Shown: positions 54,851 through 63,191 of the stretch, in pieces
Layout of the letters: every line of letters starts with the position of its first letter
How positions within the stretch are numbered: position 1 is the first letter of the stretch
NCBI GenBank assembly: GCA_017416855.1
Contig: JAFQAZ010000024.1
Location: 1 to 64,000 of the forward strand
Reading direction: 5' to 3'
Length of the DNA stretch: 64,000 nt
Origin: Clostridia bacterium
Lineage (GTDB): Bacteria > Bacillota > Clostridia > UBA1381 > UBA9506
Program-made: the position numbers and the translations under genes
The notes under the pieces: model-generated
Told to the model about the DNA's origin: nothing
The model's input: only the letters and a program-made list of their open reading frames with translations
The model's database searches: none

Positions 54851-55508
54851 ACAGGTGAAGATTAAGGAGTTGTTTGACTGTCATACAGATTATTTGCGTG
54901 AGTTGTTTGATGCATTTGTCTATCCTTGGGAACTTCTTCCGGAGATTAAGACGTATATTCAGTCTTTATTAACCAAAGGTATTCCGGGCTATACGAAGTT
55001 GGCTGAGGATGTTCTGGTTGGCGAGAATGTGAAGATTTATCCCACCGCGGTGATCGAAGGACCTGCCATTATAGGCTCCGGAACAGTAGTGCGCCCCGGT
55101 GCGTTTATCCGAGGAAACGTCATAACAGGAGAACGGTGTGTGATTGGTAATTCAACAGAACTGAAAAATTGTGTTTTGTTGGAAAAGGTAGAGGTGCCCC
55201 ATTATAACTATGTTGGTGATTCTGTGCTGGGCAATCACGCCCATCTTGGCGCCGGGGTTGTGTGCTCCAATTTAAAGTCAGATCAGAGGTCTGTTGTGAT
55301 TCGTGGTGAACAGGATTATGAAACCGGTTTGCGAAAGGTTGGTGCCTTTGTGGCAGATGATGCCGATGTGGGATGCGGTTGCGTGCTGAATCCCGGAACG
55401 GTTATTGGCAAAGAAACCTCGGTGTATCCGCTGACGGCCCTTCGGGGTGTTTTTCCCGGCGGTTGTATTGTGAAGGATAAAAACCTTGTGGTTGTGAGAA
55501 AAAAATGA
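54843..55508 (+). CDS. Left-handed beta-helix acyltransferase-like protein (GlmU C-terminal type)
   Basis: A 221-residue protein. An N-terminal helical part (about 1-55) precedes hexapeptide repeats forming a left-handed beta helix: KIYPTAVIEGPAIIGSGTVV, RPGAFIRGNVITGERCVIGN, STELKNCVL, and NYVGDSVLGNHAHLGAGV resemble the acetyltransferase half of GlmU. No nucleotidyltransferase half is present. It starts with TTG at 54843, 8 bases after GGAGG, overlapping the end of the GlmM-like gene, so the two are coupled. A GlcN-1-P acetyltransferase role fits the neighbour, but binding-only roles are possible. Confidence 0.85.
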   Translation: MHKQVKIKELFDCHTDYLRELFDAFVYPWELLPEIKTYIQSLLTKGIPGYTKLAEDVLVGENVKIYPTAVIEGPAIIGSGTVVRPGAFIRGNVITGERCVIGNSTELKNCVLLEKVEVPHYNYVGDSVLGNHAHLGAGVVCSNLKSDQRSVVIRGEQDYETGLRKVGAFVADDADVGCGCVLNPGTVIGKETSVYPLTALRGVFPGGCIVKDKNLVVVRKK

Positions 55509-55510
55509 TT

Positions 55511-55549
55511 AAAGAGGCTGTGGCAAATTCCACGGCCTCTTTTTTTGTC
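55511..55549 (+). terminator. Terminator after the GlmM-like/beta-helix pair
   Basis: AAAGAGGC-TGTGG with matching CCACG-GCCTCTTT and a T7 tail; a variant of the AGGCTGTAGCA hairpin family. Confidence 0.85.
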
Positions 55550-55636
55550 CGGTAAATATAATGCAAAAAATTAAATGATATGTGAATAAAATTTGAGAAT
55601 AGAGAAAAAATAAAGAAAAAAGACAAAGGAGGAGAA

Positions 55637-55819
55637 ATGATGGCTTTGGTTCAAAAAACAGATACGGCGCTGTCCGGTGTTACCTGCACGGTGACTAATT
55701 GTATGTATAATGGCGGGAATATGACCTGTGAGGCGTCGGCCATTGAAGTGACAACCGATGATACCTTACAGCAGTGCAGTGTGCAGTGCAAAACCTTCCA
55801 GCCGCGGGCCGGCAGATGA
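55637..55819 (+). CDS. DUF1540 small cysteine-rich protein
   Basis: Sixty residues with Cys at VTCTVTNCMYN, MTCEASAI and QQCSVQCKTF, the two-half-site pattern of DUF1540, proposed to bind a metal. The function is unknown; such genes are common in Clostridia, some of them sporulation-associated. ATG at 55637 (or 55640) follows AAAGGAGG. It is encoded between a terminator and the addA promoter, so it is monocistronic. Confidence 0.85.
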   Translation: MMALVQKTDTALSGVTCTVTNCMYNGGNMTCEASAIEVTTDDTLQQCSVQCKTFQPRAGR

Positions 55820-55832
55820 GAAAAGTTTTGTC

Positions 55833-55861
55833 TTGCAACGGACGCTCAACTGTGCTATACT
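55833..55861 (+). promoter_or_regulatory. addA promoter
   Basis: TTGCAA (55833-55838), 17 bases, TATACT (55856-55861), 36 bases before the ATG at 55897. Confidence 0.7.
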
Positions 55862-55896
55862 GAACATAAGTCTTTTAGTCTTCAGGAGTGGTACAG

Positions 55897-58800
55897 ATGG
55901 CAAGAGAATGGACAACAGCGCAAAAAGCAGCAATTGAGGCAAGAAATGCCGATGTTCTGGTTGCGGCAGCGGCCGGCAGCGGCAAAACAGCTGTTTTAGT
56001 TGAAAGAATTATAGAGCGGATTTCAGACAGCCAGCAACCGGTGGATATTGATCGGTTGCTGGTTGTTACGTTTACAAATGCAGCGGCAGCTGAAATGCGT
56101 CAGCGTATTGGGGAGGCCCTGACGAAAAGGTTAGAGGAAGAACCGGAAAATGAACTGCTGTCTCGCCAGCTTTCTCTGTTACCAAAGGCCTCTATCACCA
56201 CCATTCATTCCTATTGTCTGCGCGTGCTTAAGGCGAATTTTAACGCTTTGGGATTAGATCCGAATTTTCGTCTGGCAGACCCTACAGAAAATGAACTGAT
56301 CCGGTTCGCAGCTTTGGAAGAAGTTATTGAAGCTATGTATGAAGATGAGGTGTTTGCGGAAGACTTTCTTAAACTGACAGAGGCTTATTTAAACATCAGA
56401 AACTCAGCAGCCTTTTATGAACTGATTAATCATATTTACGACTTTGCCATGAGTCTGCCTTATCCCACCGTGTGGTTAAAAGAGGCGGCAGAACGATTGT
56501 CCTGCCAAGGTGATATGAATGAACACCCCTATGCGATGGCAATGGTAGACATTGGAAAAGAATACATAATGAGCGTTCTTGAAAAATATGATATTATGCT
56601 GCAAATGGCCCGGAGCGATGAAGAATGCCTGGATATATATCCGTTTTTGCTGGACGAAAAACGGCAGGTTGAAGGAGTCATAGCAGCTCATACTTATGAT
56701 GAATTCTATACTCTGGCAAAAAATATTTTATTTGACAAGGCACCGTCGGCACCAAAGGGCAGTAAATCAGAGCACCGGAAGGAGATTCTCAAAATTCGTG
56801 ATAATCTGAAAAAAGACTGGAATAAAAAACTATTTGAGGATTTATTTCAGACAGACAGCCGGACACAACGGGAAGTGCTTGGCAAGCTGCACCCGTTAAT
56901 GGTTTGTCTTTCAGAGGTCGTACGCCGGTTAATGGTTTGCTTTGATGCTAAAAAAGACGAAAAAAATCTGCTCAACTATAACGATTTAGAGCATAAATGC
57001 TTTGAACTGTTTGTAAATGAAAACGGTGACGCGACACAGGTTGCTCTCTCAGAACGGGAACGGTTCGATGAAATTTTAATTGATGAGTATCAGGATACCA
57101 ACCCATTGCAGGAAGCAATTTTCCACGCAATCAAAAAAGAGCGGAGTATGTTCCTGGTTGGAGATGTGAAGCAAAGCATTTATCGGTTTCGTAATACGAA
57201 CCCTACTTTGTTCCGAGACAAAAAGGAAACCTACAGCAGTGCTGAGGAAGCACCGCAACGGAAAATTATTCTGTCTAATAATTTCCGCAGTCGTGCTCAT
57301 GTGCTGGATGCCATCAATTTTGTGTTTGAACAAGTCATGTCCAAGACGGTTGGGGAAATTACATATAATGAAGAGGAAAAGCTATACCCCGGGGCCCAAT
57401 ATCCTGAAATGGAAAAACCCCTTTCGGAAGAAACAGAATTGTGGTTGATTAATCTGTCCGGTCAGGATGAGGATGAAGCCTTAGAAGCCGCGGAAGCAGA
57501 GGCTATTTTAGCGGCAAAACGTATTGTGGAATTAATCGAAGGCGAATATCAGGTGCTGGGAAAAGATGGAGCGAGAAACATTACCTATCGTGATATCAGC
57601 GTTTTGATGCGTACCAATAAAACAGCGGCTGTTTTTTGCAAAACCCTTTCAGCTTACGGCATTCCCTGTTATAGTGAGGCCGGTGATTCCTTTCTGGAAA
57701 GTCACGAGATTGAAGTGATGATGTCGCTTTTGAAAATTATTGATAACCCACATCAGGATATTCCACTCTTGACGGTGCTTCGCTCACAGCTTTACGCCTT
57801 GACACCTGATGAACTGACAGACATCCGCCTGGCAGACAACCGTTGTGATTATTTTGAAGCATTAGAGAAACGGGCTCGGCAGGAAGATGCCTTTGGCAGA
57901 CGACTGCAGGAATTTTTAAAGGATTTAAACTGCTACCGCGACCAGAGCAGAGTGCTGGATGTGGCGGAGTTGATTTGGTATTTATATATGCAAACCGGTT
58001 TTTATGAAGGACAGTCCGCTTATGAAGGCGCTGCCATGCGAAGGCTGAATTTACGCTTGCTGCACACCAGGGCGTCGGCTTTTGAAAAAACTGGCTTGAA
58101 GGGACTTTATAATTTTATTAATTTTATTGATAAGTTCAAAGGTATCGGCGGCGATTTTGATGCGGCGCGCTCCGTTGGTGAGGAACAGAACGTCGTCCGC
58201 GTGATGAGCATTCACAAAAGCAAAGGTCTTGAATTTCCGGTTGTGATTCTGTCTGGCTTGGGACATAAAATCAATATGCAGGATACTACGAAAAATATTT
58301 TGATTCATAGCAACTGGGGTTATGGACCTAAATATGTGGATACTGACCTTGGACTTTCTTACGGGAATATAGCCAGAACGGTGGCAAAGCACGCCATGGT
58401 CTATGAGGCGTTGTCTGAGGAATTGCGTATTCTGTATGTGGCCATGACCCGTGCCCGGGAAAAGCTGATTATGCTGGCTTCAGATAAAAGATTTGAAAGT
58501 ATTGCAAAAAAATATATGTCAGCAGCGTCCCAACATCCTGTGCAGCCGGTGTTGACCGGTCAGGCAAAAGGGGATGTGGATTGGATGATGATGGCTCTTA
58601 TGTCCCACAAGGATGGAAAAGCATTGCGGGAACTGGCGGAGGCAGAGCCGGAATCGCTACCGTATTCTTACGGTCAGTTCCGGATAGAAATGGTAGAGGC
58701 TGATTCGCTGTTCCCACAGGAAGAAGAAGCTCTGCAGGAGGAACAACAGGAGGAGAATGAAGCAGAGTGCTTACCGGAGCTACTGCAATATCAATATGCA

Positions 58801-59427
58801 TACCGCGATGGTGTGACATTGCCGGCTAAACTGACCGTTACGGAATTGAAACGGAAGTATACAGAACAGGAACCGGATGCCGTCCAGCTATATCCCAGAC
58901 CACGGTTTTTAATGACAGAAGCAGGCAAACTGACCCGGAGCGAAATCGGAACGGCTATGCATACGGTGCTGGAATGGCTTGCCTATGAACGATGCGGCAG
59001 CGTTCAGGAGATACATGAACAGGTGGAGAGTCTGGTCAGTCGGGGGATTCTGTCTGAGGAAGAGGCGGAGGCGGTGGATTGTAACAGCCTGTATGTCTTT
59101 ATGGAATCGGCCATTGGCAAAAGACTCAAAACGGCTGACTGTGTAAAACGGGAGATATCCTTTGCGGTGAAGACCGAAGCAGAGCCGATTTTTGGCGTAA
59201 AGGGACAAATTATGTTGCAAGGAACCATTGACTGTTTGTTGTTTGAGGGTGAAGACATCAGCGTTATAGATTATAAAACAGACAGAAACGGCACCCCTGA
59301 GGACATTGCCAAGCTATATGCTATTCAGTTGGAAAGCTATGCAAAAGCCGTTGAAACCATCTATGGCAAAAAAGTAAGACATAAGTATTTATATTTGCTT
59401 CATTTTGGGCAGTTAATTGAGGTTTAG
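55897..59427 (+). CDS. addA: AddA helicase-nuclease
   Basis: A 1176-residue subunit of the AddAB double-strand-break repair enzyme, the Gram-positive RecBCD equivalent. UvrD-type helicase motifs: Walker A AAAAGSGKTA (about 23-32), Walker B DEYQDTNPLQEAIF, motif V-like MSIHKSKGLEFPVVILSG and AMTRAREKLI. The C-terminal RecB-type nuclease is intact, with VIDYKTDRNGTPEDI. The ATG at 55897 is 8 bases after CAGGAG; a GTG at 55888 is rejected. AddB normally precedes addA in Firmicutes, but here only DUF1540 lies upstream, so the partner must be encoded elsewhere or replaced. Confidence 0.95.
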   Translation: MAREWTTAQKAAIEARNADVLVAAAAGSGKTAVLVERIIERISDSQQPVDIDRLLVVTFTNAAAAEMRQRIGEALTKRLEEEPENELLSRQLSLLPKASITTIHSYCLRVLKANFNALGLDPNFRLADPTENELIRFAALEEVIEAMYEDEVFAEDFLKLTEAYLNIRNSAAFYELINHIYDFAMSLPYPTVWLKEAAERLSCQGDMNEHPYAMAMVDIGKEYIMSVLEKYDIMLQMARSDEECLDIYPFLLDEKRQVEGVIAAHTYDEFYTLAKNILFDKAPSAPKGSKSEHRKEILKIRDNLKKDWNKKLFEDLFQTDSRTQREVLGKLHPLMVCLSEVVRRLMVCFDAKKDEKNLLNYNDLEHKCFELFVNENGDATQVALSERERFDEILIDEYQDTNPLQEAIFHAIKKERSMFLVGDVKQSIYRFRNTNPTLFRDKKETYSSAEEAPQRKIILSNNFRSRAHVLDAINFVFEQVMSKTVGEITYNEEEKLYPGAQYPEMEKPLSEETELWLINLSGQDEDEALEAAEAEAILAAKRIVELIEGEYQVLGKDGARNITYRDISVLMRTNKTAAVFCKTLSAYGIPCYSEAGDSFLESHEIEVMMSLLKIIDNPHQDIPLLTVLRSQLYALTPDELTDIRLADNRCDYFEALEKRARQEDAFGRRLQEFLKDLNCYRDQSRVLDVAELIWYLYMQTGFYEGQSAYEGAAMRRLNLRLLHTRASAFEKTGLKGLYNFINFIDKFKGIGGDFDAARSVGEEQNVVRVMSIHKSKGLEFPVVILSGLGHKINMQDTTKNILIHSNWGYGPKYVDTDLGLSYGNIARTVAKHAMVYEALSEELRILYVAMTRAREKLIMLASDKRFESIAKKYMSAASQHPVQPVLTGQAKGDVDWMMMALMSHKDGKALRELAEAEPESLPYSYGQFRIEMVEADSLFPQEEEALQEEQQEENEAECLPELLQYQYAYRDGVTLPAKLTVTELKRKYTEQEPDAVQLYPRPRFLMTEAGKLTRSEIGTAMHTVLEWLAYERCGSVQEIHEQVESLVSRGILSEEEAEAVDCNSLYVFMESAIGKRLKTADCVKREISFAVKTEAEPIFGVKGQIMLQGTIDCLLFEGEDISVIDYKTDRNGTPEDIAKLYAIQLESYAKAVETIYGKKVRHKYLYLLHFGQLIEV

Positions 59428-59432
59428 TATTC

Positions 59433-59461
59433 TTGACGGCAGTGTTTTTTTATGGTATGAT
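59433..59461 (+). promoter_or_regulatory. Promoter of the DRTGG/hydrogenase-like cluster
   Basis: TTGACG (59433-59438), 17 bases, TATGAT (59456-59461), about 50 bases before the first DRTGG ATG. Confidence 0.65.
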
Positions 59462-59510
59462 AAAAATATAACAATCAAAATGAAATCATACATATGAAAG
59501 GAATATGTTT

Positions 59511-59858
59511 ATGAAATTAAAACAGGTGAGTGAAATTTTACACGCAAAAGTACTTACCAAATCCCCCTGGGAGGACAATGAAATTCAGTCTGCCTGTGGA
59601 TGTGACTTGATGAGTGATGTGCTGGCCTTTGTTAAAAATCAGGCTATGCTACTTACTGGTCTTGTGAATCCTCAGGTTATCCGTACAGCGGAAATGATGG
59701 ATATTAAAACCATTGTGTTTGTCCGCGGGAAAATGCCCCAGGCAGGTGTTTTGGAACTGGCAGAGGATATGGGTATTACGGTTATGTCCACAGAATATCC
59801 TATGTACATAGCGTGCGGCGAACTGTATAAAAACGGATTAGGTGGCAGAGGAGAGTAA
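59511..59858 (+). CDS. DRTGG-domain protein
   Basis: A 115-residue DRTGG-like domain: LHAKVLTKSPWEDNEIQSAC near the start and GCDLMSDVLAFVKNQAMLLT in the core, related to a domain in phosphotransacetylases and CBS proteins. No catalytic residues. ATG at 59511 lies 8 bases after AAAGGA; the ATG at 59505 is too close. It is first in a cluster with an ATPase, a hydrogenase-like protein, a second DRTGG and a PHP protein, an association conserved in Clostridia and thought to be redox signalling. Confidence 0.8.
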   Translation: MKLKQVSEILHAKVLTKSPWEDNEIQSACGCDLMSDVLAFVKNQAMLLTGLVNPQVIRTAEMMDIKTIVFVRGKMPQAGVLELAEDMGITVMSTEYPMYIACGELYKNGLGGRGE

Positions 59859-59862
59859 GCTT

Positions 59863-60291
59863 ATGTCTGAAAAAGCAATTTCATTACACTATGAAATTGA
59901 CGGCAATAACTTCACAGTTGCCGGTCAGGCGTCCAGCAGTATTAAAAAGGTGCTTAAGCAGTTGGGCGTTGCACCGGAAGTGATCAGAAAAGTCGCAATT
60001 TCAATGTATGAGGGTGAAATCAACACCATTATTCACGGCAAAGGCGGCGTGGCGGATGTAACCATTTCTTCAGAATCAATTATCATTGTTTTTAAAGATA
60101 ACGGTCCCGGCATACCGGATATTGAAAAGGCTATGCAAAGCGGTTTCTCAACTGCCAGCGACGAAGCGAGAGAGTTGGGCTTTGGCGCCGGTATGGGATT
60201 GCCGAATATGAAAAAGTATTCTGACAATATGACCATTGAGTCAGAAGTGGGCAAGGGTACAACGGTTACGCTGACGGTTAATTTGCAATAA
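59863..60291 (+). CDS. RsbW-like HATPase (anti-sigma/serine kinase type)
   Basis: A 142-residue GHKL ATPase domain: KVAISMYEGEINTIIHGKGG (N-box), VFKDNGPGIPDIEKAMQSGF (G1), GFGAGMGLPNMKKYSDNMTI (G2). This is the fold of SpoIIAB/RsbW-type anti-sigma factors and histidine kinases, without a phospho-accepting histidine domain. It could bind a sigma factor or the adjacent hydrogenase-like sensor. The ATG at 59863 sits just after the DRTGG stop behind GGAGAG. Confidence 0.87.
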   Translation: MSEKAISLHYEIDGNNFTVAGQASSSIKKVLKQLGVAPEVIRKVAISMYEGEINTIIHGKGGVADVTISSESIIIVFKDNGPGIPDIEKAMQSGFSTASDEARELGFGAGMGLPNMKKYSDNMTIESEVGKGTTVTLTVNLQ

Positions 60292-60324
60292 TCAGTTTGA
60301 TCATAACAGAGGGGAGAACTGTGT

Positions 60325-61653
60325 ATGAACAGCAATCAGCAGTATTATCATTCGGTTCGCCTGGATACAGATAAGTGCAAGGGTTGTATAAATTGTATCA
60401 AGGGCTGTCCTACCGAGGCCATCCGTGTGCGTGACGGAAAGGCTAAAATTATTAAAGAGCGTTGCATTGACTGCGGTGAGTGCATCCGTTCCTGCCCCTA
60501 TCAGGCAAAAAGCGCAGTAACAGAACGGTTGGATGACATTTTTAACTACCGCTACAAGATAGCCATTCCGGCACCAACACTGTATGGTCAGTTTAACAAT
60601 TTAAAAGATATTAATCTGATTTTAACAGGGTTAAAGTACTTAGGCTTTGACGATGTGTATGAAGTGGCTAAAGCCACAGAAATCATAACTGATTACACCA
60701 AAAAGCTTCTGAAAGAGGGAAAACTGCAACGGCCGGTGATTAACTCTGCCTGTCCGGCGGTGATTCGGCTGATAACGGTTCGCTTTCCCAATTTGATCAA
60801 TAACATCCTGCCTGTTATTTCTCCTATGGAAGCAGCGGCTAAGGTGGCGAGGAAAGAAGCGGTACGCAAAACAGGGCTCAGACCTTCAGAAATTGGCGTG
60901 TTTTTCATTTCACCCTGTGCGGCTAAAGCAACCAGCGTTCGGAGTCCGTTAGGGACTCTGGCCCCCCTGGTGGATGGGGTTTTATCCATTAAAGAAGTAT
61001 ATTTGAAACTATTGCCTATTTTAGGAAAAATAGAAAAAGTGGAAGACTTATCTACCTGTGCCTTTGCCGGCGTGCGCTGGGCAGGTGCCGGTGGTGAAGC
61101 GGATGCTTTGGGTATTGAAAAATATGTAGCAGTGGATGGCATTGATAATGTGGTGAAACTGCTGGAAGAAGTAGAAGACGATGAGAAACTGGATGTTGAC
61201 TTCATCGAGGCGTTAGGATGTACAGGTGGCTGTGTTGGCGGTCCTTTAACCGTCGAAAACACCTTTGTAGCCAAAACAAAGATTAAAAAACTGGCAGAGA
61301 CCTTAAAGAGAAAGGGTCAGCGCCCGGTGGTTATTCCCCTTTCAGAGGAAGAACTTCGATGGGATACACCTATTACCTACCGCAATGTGCTCAATTTAGA
61401 TGATGATATCCTTGTGGCTATGCAGAAAATGGAAACCATGCAGGATATTTATGAAAAACTGCCTCATTTGGACTGTGGTTCCTGCGGAGCACCCAGCTGT
61501 AAGGCATTATCTGAGGATATTGTCCGTGGATATTCAACCGAAACGGATTGTATTTATAAGCTCCGTGAAAAGGTTAGAGAACTGGCACGGCAAATGGTGG
61601 AACTGGAAGAAGAAATGCCCGGCTCCTTTAAAAGCGATAACCGGGAATATTGA
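60325..61653 (+). CDS. Sensory [FeFe]-hydrogenase-like iron-sulfur protein
   Basis: A 442-residue protein. N-terminal two-cluster ferredoxin domain (CKGCINCIKGCP and CIDCGECIRSCP, residues 18-57), then an H-cluster domain with SACPAV (Cys143), SPCAAK (Cys198) and GCTGGCVGG (Cys299, Cys303). A C-terminal Fe-S domain has CGSCGAPSC (384-392) and Cys409. All four presumed cluster ligands are kept, but the proton-relay cysteine of catalytic enzymes (first Cys of TSCCPAW) is Ala142, as in putative H2-sensing hydrogenases. With the HATPase and DRTGG partners, sensing H2 or redox state is more likely than bulk catalysis. Confidence 0.85.
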   Translation: MNSNQQYYHSVRLDTDKCKGCINCIKGCPTEAIRVRDGKAKIIKERCIDCGECIRSCPYQAKSAVTERLDDIFNYRYKIAIPAPTLYGQFNNLKDINLILTGLKYLGFDDVYEVAKATEIITDYTKKLLKEGKLQRPVINSACPAVIRLITVRFPNLINNILPVISPMEAAAKVARKEAVRKTGLRPSEIGVFFISPCAAKATSVRSPLGTLAPLVDGVLSIKEVYLKLLPILGKIEKVEDLSTCAFAGVRWAGAGGEADALGIEKYVAVDGIDNVVKLLEEVEDDEKLDVDFIEALGCTGGCVGGPLTVENTFVAKTKIKKLAETLKRKGQRPVVIPLSEEELRWDTPITYRNVLNLDDDILVAMQKMETMQDIYEKLPHLDCGSCGAPSCKALSEDIVRGYSTETDCIYKLREKVRELARQMVELEEEMPGSFKSDNREY

Positions 61654-61667
61654 TGGGAGGCAACGAT

Positions 61668-61997
61668 ATGACGGTGAAAGAATTTGCAGAAAAAAATGGT
61701 ATGCATTTTTTGTCCTGTGGCGAAACAGAGCTGGAAATCAGCGGTTGCTATATTGGTGATTTGCTAAGCCTTGCTATGAGTCGCGTGGAATGTGGCAATG
61801 CATGGCTCACGGTGCAGGGAAACGTGAATATTGCAGGTGTGGCGGCACTCACAGAGCCTTCCTGCATTATTTTGGTAGAAGACAGAACTCTGGATGAAAA
61901 TACAGAAACAAAGGCAAAAGAGCAGGGCATTAACATTCTGAGCACAGAGCTTTCGGCTTATGATGTGGCCTGTCGACTCTATGAGCAATGCCAATGA
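61668..61997 (+). CDS. Second DRTGG-domain protein
   Basis: A 109-residue DRTGG-like domain: VKEFAEKNGMHFLSCGETEL at the start and EISGCYIGDLLSLAMSRVEC in the core. It is a divergent paralogue of the protein at 59511. The ATG at 61668 follows GGGAGG (an in-frame ATG at 61650 is rejected). Its stop overlaps the start of the PHP gene (ATGA), so the two are coupled. Confidence 0.8.
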   Translation: MTVKEFAEKNGMHFLSCGETELEISGCYIGDLLSLAMSRVECGNAWLTVQGNVNIAGVAALTEPSCIILVEDRTLDENTETKAKEQGINILSTELSAYDVACRLYEQCQ

Positions 61998-62710
61998 AAG
62001 TGAAGTGTGATTTGCATCTCCATTCTGCCTTGTCGCCCTGTGGTGATATGGATATGACGCCCAACAACATTGTGAATATGGCTGTGCTGAACGGTTTGGA
62101 TATCATTGCGTTGACAGACCACAATTCGGTGGGCAATGTGCGGGCAGTATTGGAGTGTGCACAGGATAAGCCTCTTTGTGTGGTGCCTGGTTTGGAATTG
62201 GAAACCGTGGAAGAAGCGCACTTTGTATGTCTGTTTCCAACAATTGAACAGGCGGAACAATTTATTGAATTTTTAGAGCCATACCGGATGCCCATTGAAA
62301 ACCGTCCGGATATTTTTGGTGAACAGGCCTATATGAATGCGCAGGATGAAATTGTGTGGCACGAGCCGCAGCTGCTCACAACAGCGCTGGGATGCTCTGT
62401 TTATGATGCGGCACCGGTTGTCTTTAGTCTGGGTGGTGCTATGGTACCGGCTCATGTGGATAAACAGTCTTACAGCATTATCTCTAATCTGGGTATGGTG
62501 CCGGAGGATCTGGGTTTTAAAACAGTTGAAATTTCAAAAAATACAACGAAGGAAGAGGCACTCAGCCGGTTTCCTTATTTAGAATCATATCGGCTGATCA
62601 CCGATTCAGATGCTCACTATCTGTGGGATATGTACGAGGAACAAAATGTTCTGGAATTAGAAGAAATCAGCGCAAAATGTCTGGTTGAAACGTTGAGAAA
62701 GGGGCGATAA
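61994..62710 (+). CDS. PHP-domain metallo-phosphoesterase-like protein
   Basis: A 238-residue PHP protein. [20 protein letters not shown] (HxH site), [27 protein letters not shown] and a late ITDSDAHYL supply the histidines and acids of the three-metal site. The substrate is unknown; homologues include RNA/AMP phosphatases and histidinol phosphatases. The start at ATG 61994 gives ATGA coupling to the DRTGG gene; ATG 61988 is an alternative. It is part of the redox-sensing cluster. Confidence 0.88.
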   Translation: MKVKCDLHLHSALSPCGDMDMTPNNIVNMAVLNGLDIIALTDHNSVGNVRAVLECAQDKPLCVVPGLELETVEEAHFVCLFPTIEQAEQFIEFLEPYRMPIENRPDIFGEQAYMNAQDEIVWHEPQLLTTALGCSVYDAAPVVFSLGGAMVPAHVDKQSYSIISNLGMVPEDLGFKTVEISKNTTKEEALSRFPYLESYRLITDSDAHYLWDMYEEQNVLELEEISAKCLVETLRKGR

Positions 62711-62712
62711 GT

Positions 62713-63129
62713 ATGAAATCATACCGCAAAGAATTATTTTTTGAAGCAAACCGCCGCAGAGAAATTTTTCGGATTACCGATGATGTTCAGCAGGCGATTA
62801 ATGAAAGTGGCATAAAAGAGGGCTTTGTGCTGGTGAATGCTATGCATATTACCGCCAGCGTGTTCATTAACGATAACGAATCCGGCCTGCACCATGATTA
62901 TGAGGTGTGGCTGGAGAAACTGGCACCGGAAAAACCTTATGATCAATATTGGCACAATGGCTATGAGGATAATGCCGATGCACACTTAAAACGCACCATT
63001 ATGGGACGTGAGGTTATGTGCGCCATCACAGGCGGCAAATTGGATTTTGGCCCCTGGGAACAGATTTTTTACTATGAATTAGATGGTAAACGCAGAAAAA
63101 GAGTATTGATTAAAATCATTGGTGAATAA
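62713..63129 (+). CDS. YjbQ/UPF0047 family protein
   Basis: A 138-residue YjbQ-fold protein. [20 protein letters not shown] and [18 protein letters not shown] are the conserved pocket with histidines and Asn; homologues show weak thiamine-phosphate synthase activity in E. coli complementation tests. The start follows AAAGGGG two bases after the PHP stop, so it ends the operon. The native role is unsettled. Confidence 0.87.
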   Translation: MKSYRKELFFEANRRREIFRITDDVQQAINESGIKEGFVLVNAMHITASVFINDNESGLHHDYEVWLEKLAPEKPYDQYWHNGYEDNADAHLKRTIMGREVMCAITGGKLDFGPWEQIFYYELDGKRRKRVLIKIIGE

Positions 63130-63138
63130 GAAAAATGC

Positions 63139-63175
63139 GGGCTGTAGCATAATGACCTTCGCTACAGCCTTTTTG
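63139..63175 (+). terminator. Terminator after yjbQ (AGGCTGTAGCA family)
   Basis: GGCTGTAGC (63140-63148) and GCTACAGCC (63161-63169) stem with a 12-base loop and T5. Confidence 0.8.
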
Positions 63176-63191
63176 AATATCCGGAGGGAGT

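Noticed and set aside
60693-61274. 193-codon minus-strand frame opposite the hydrogenase-like gene
   Set aside because: Serine-rich shadow of the sense codons, no motif, no promoter.
60325-61653. Bulk H2-producing hydrogenase
   Set aside because: The relay cysteine is Ala and the gene lies in a signalling-type cluster without HydB/HydC subunits.
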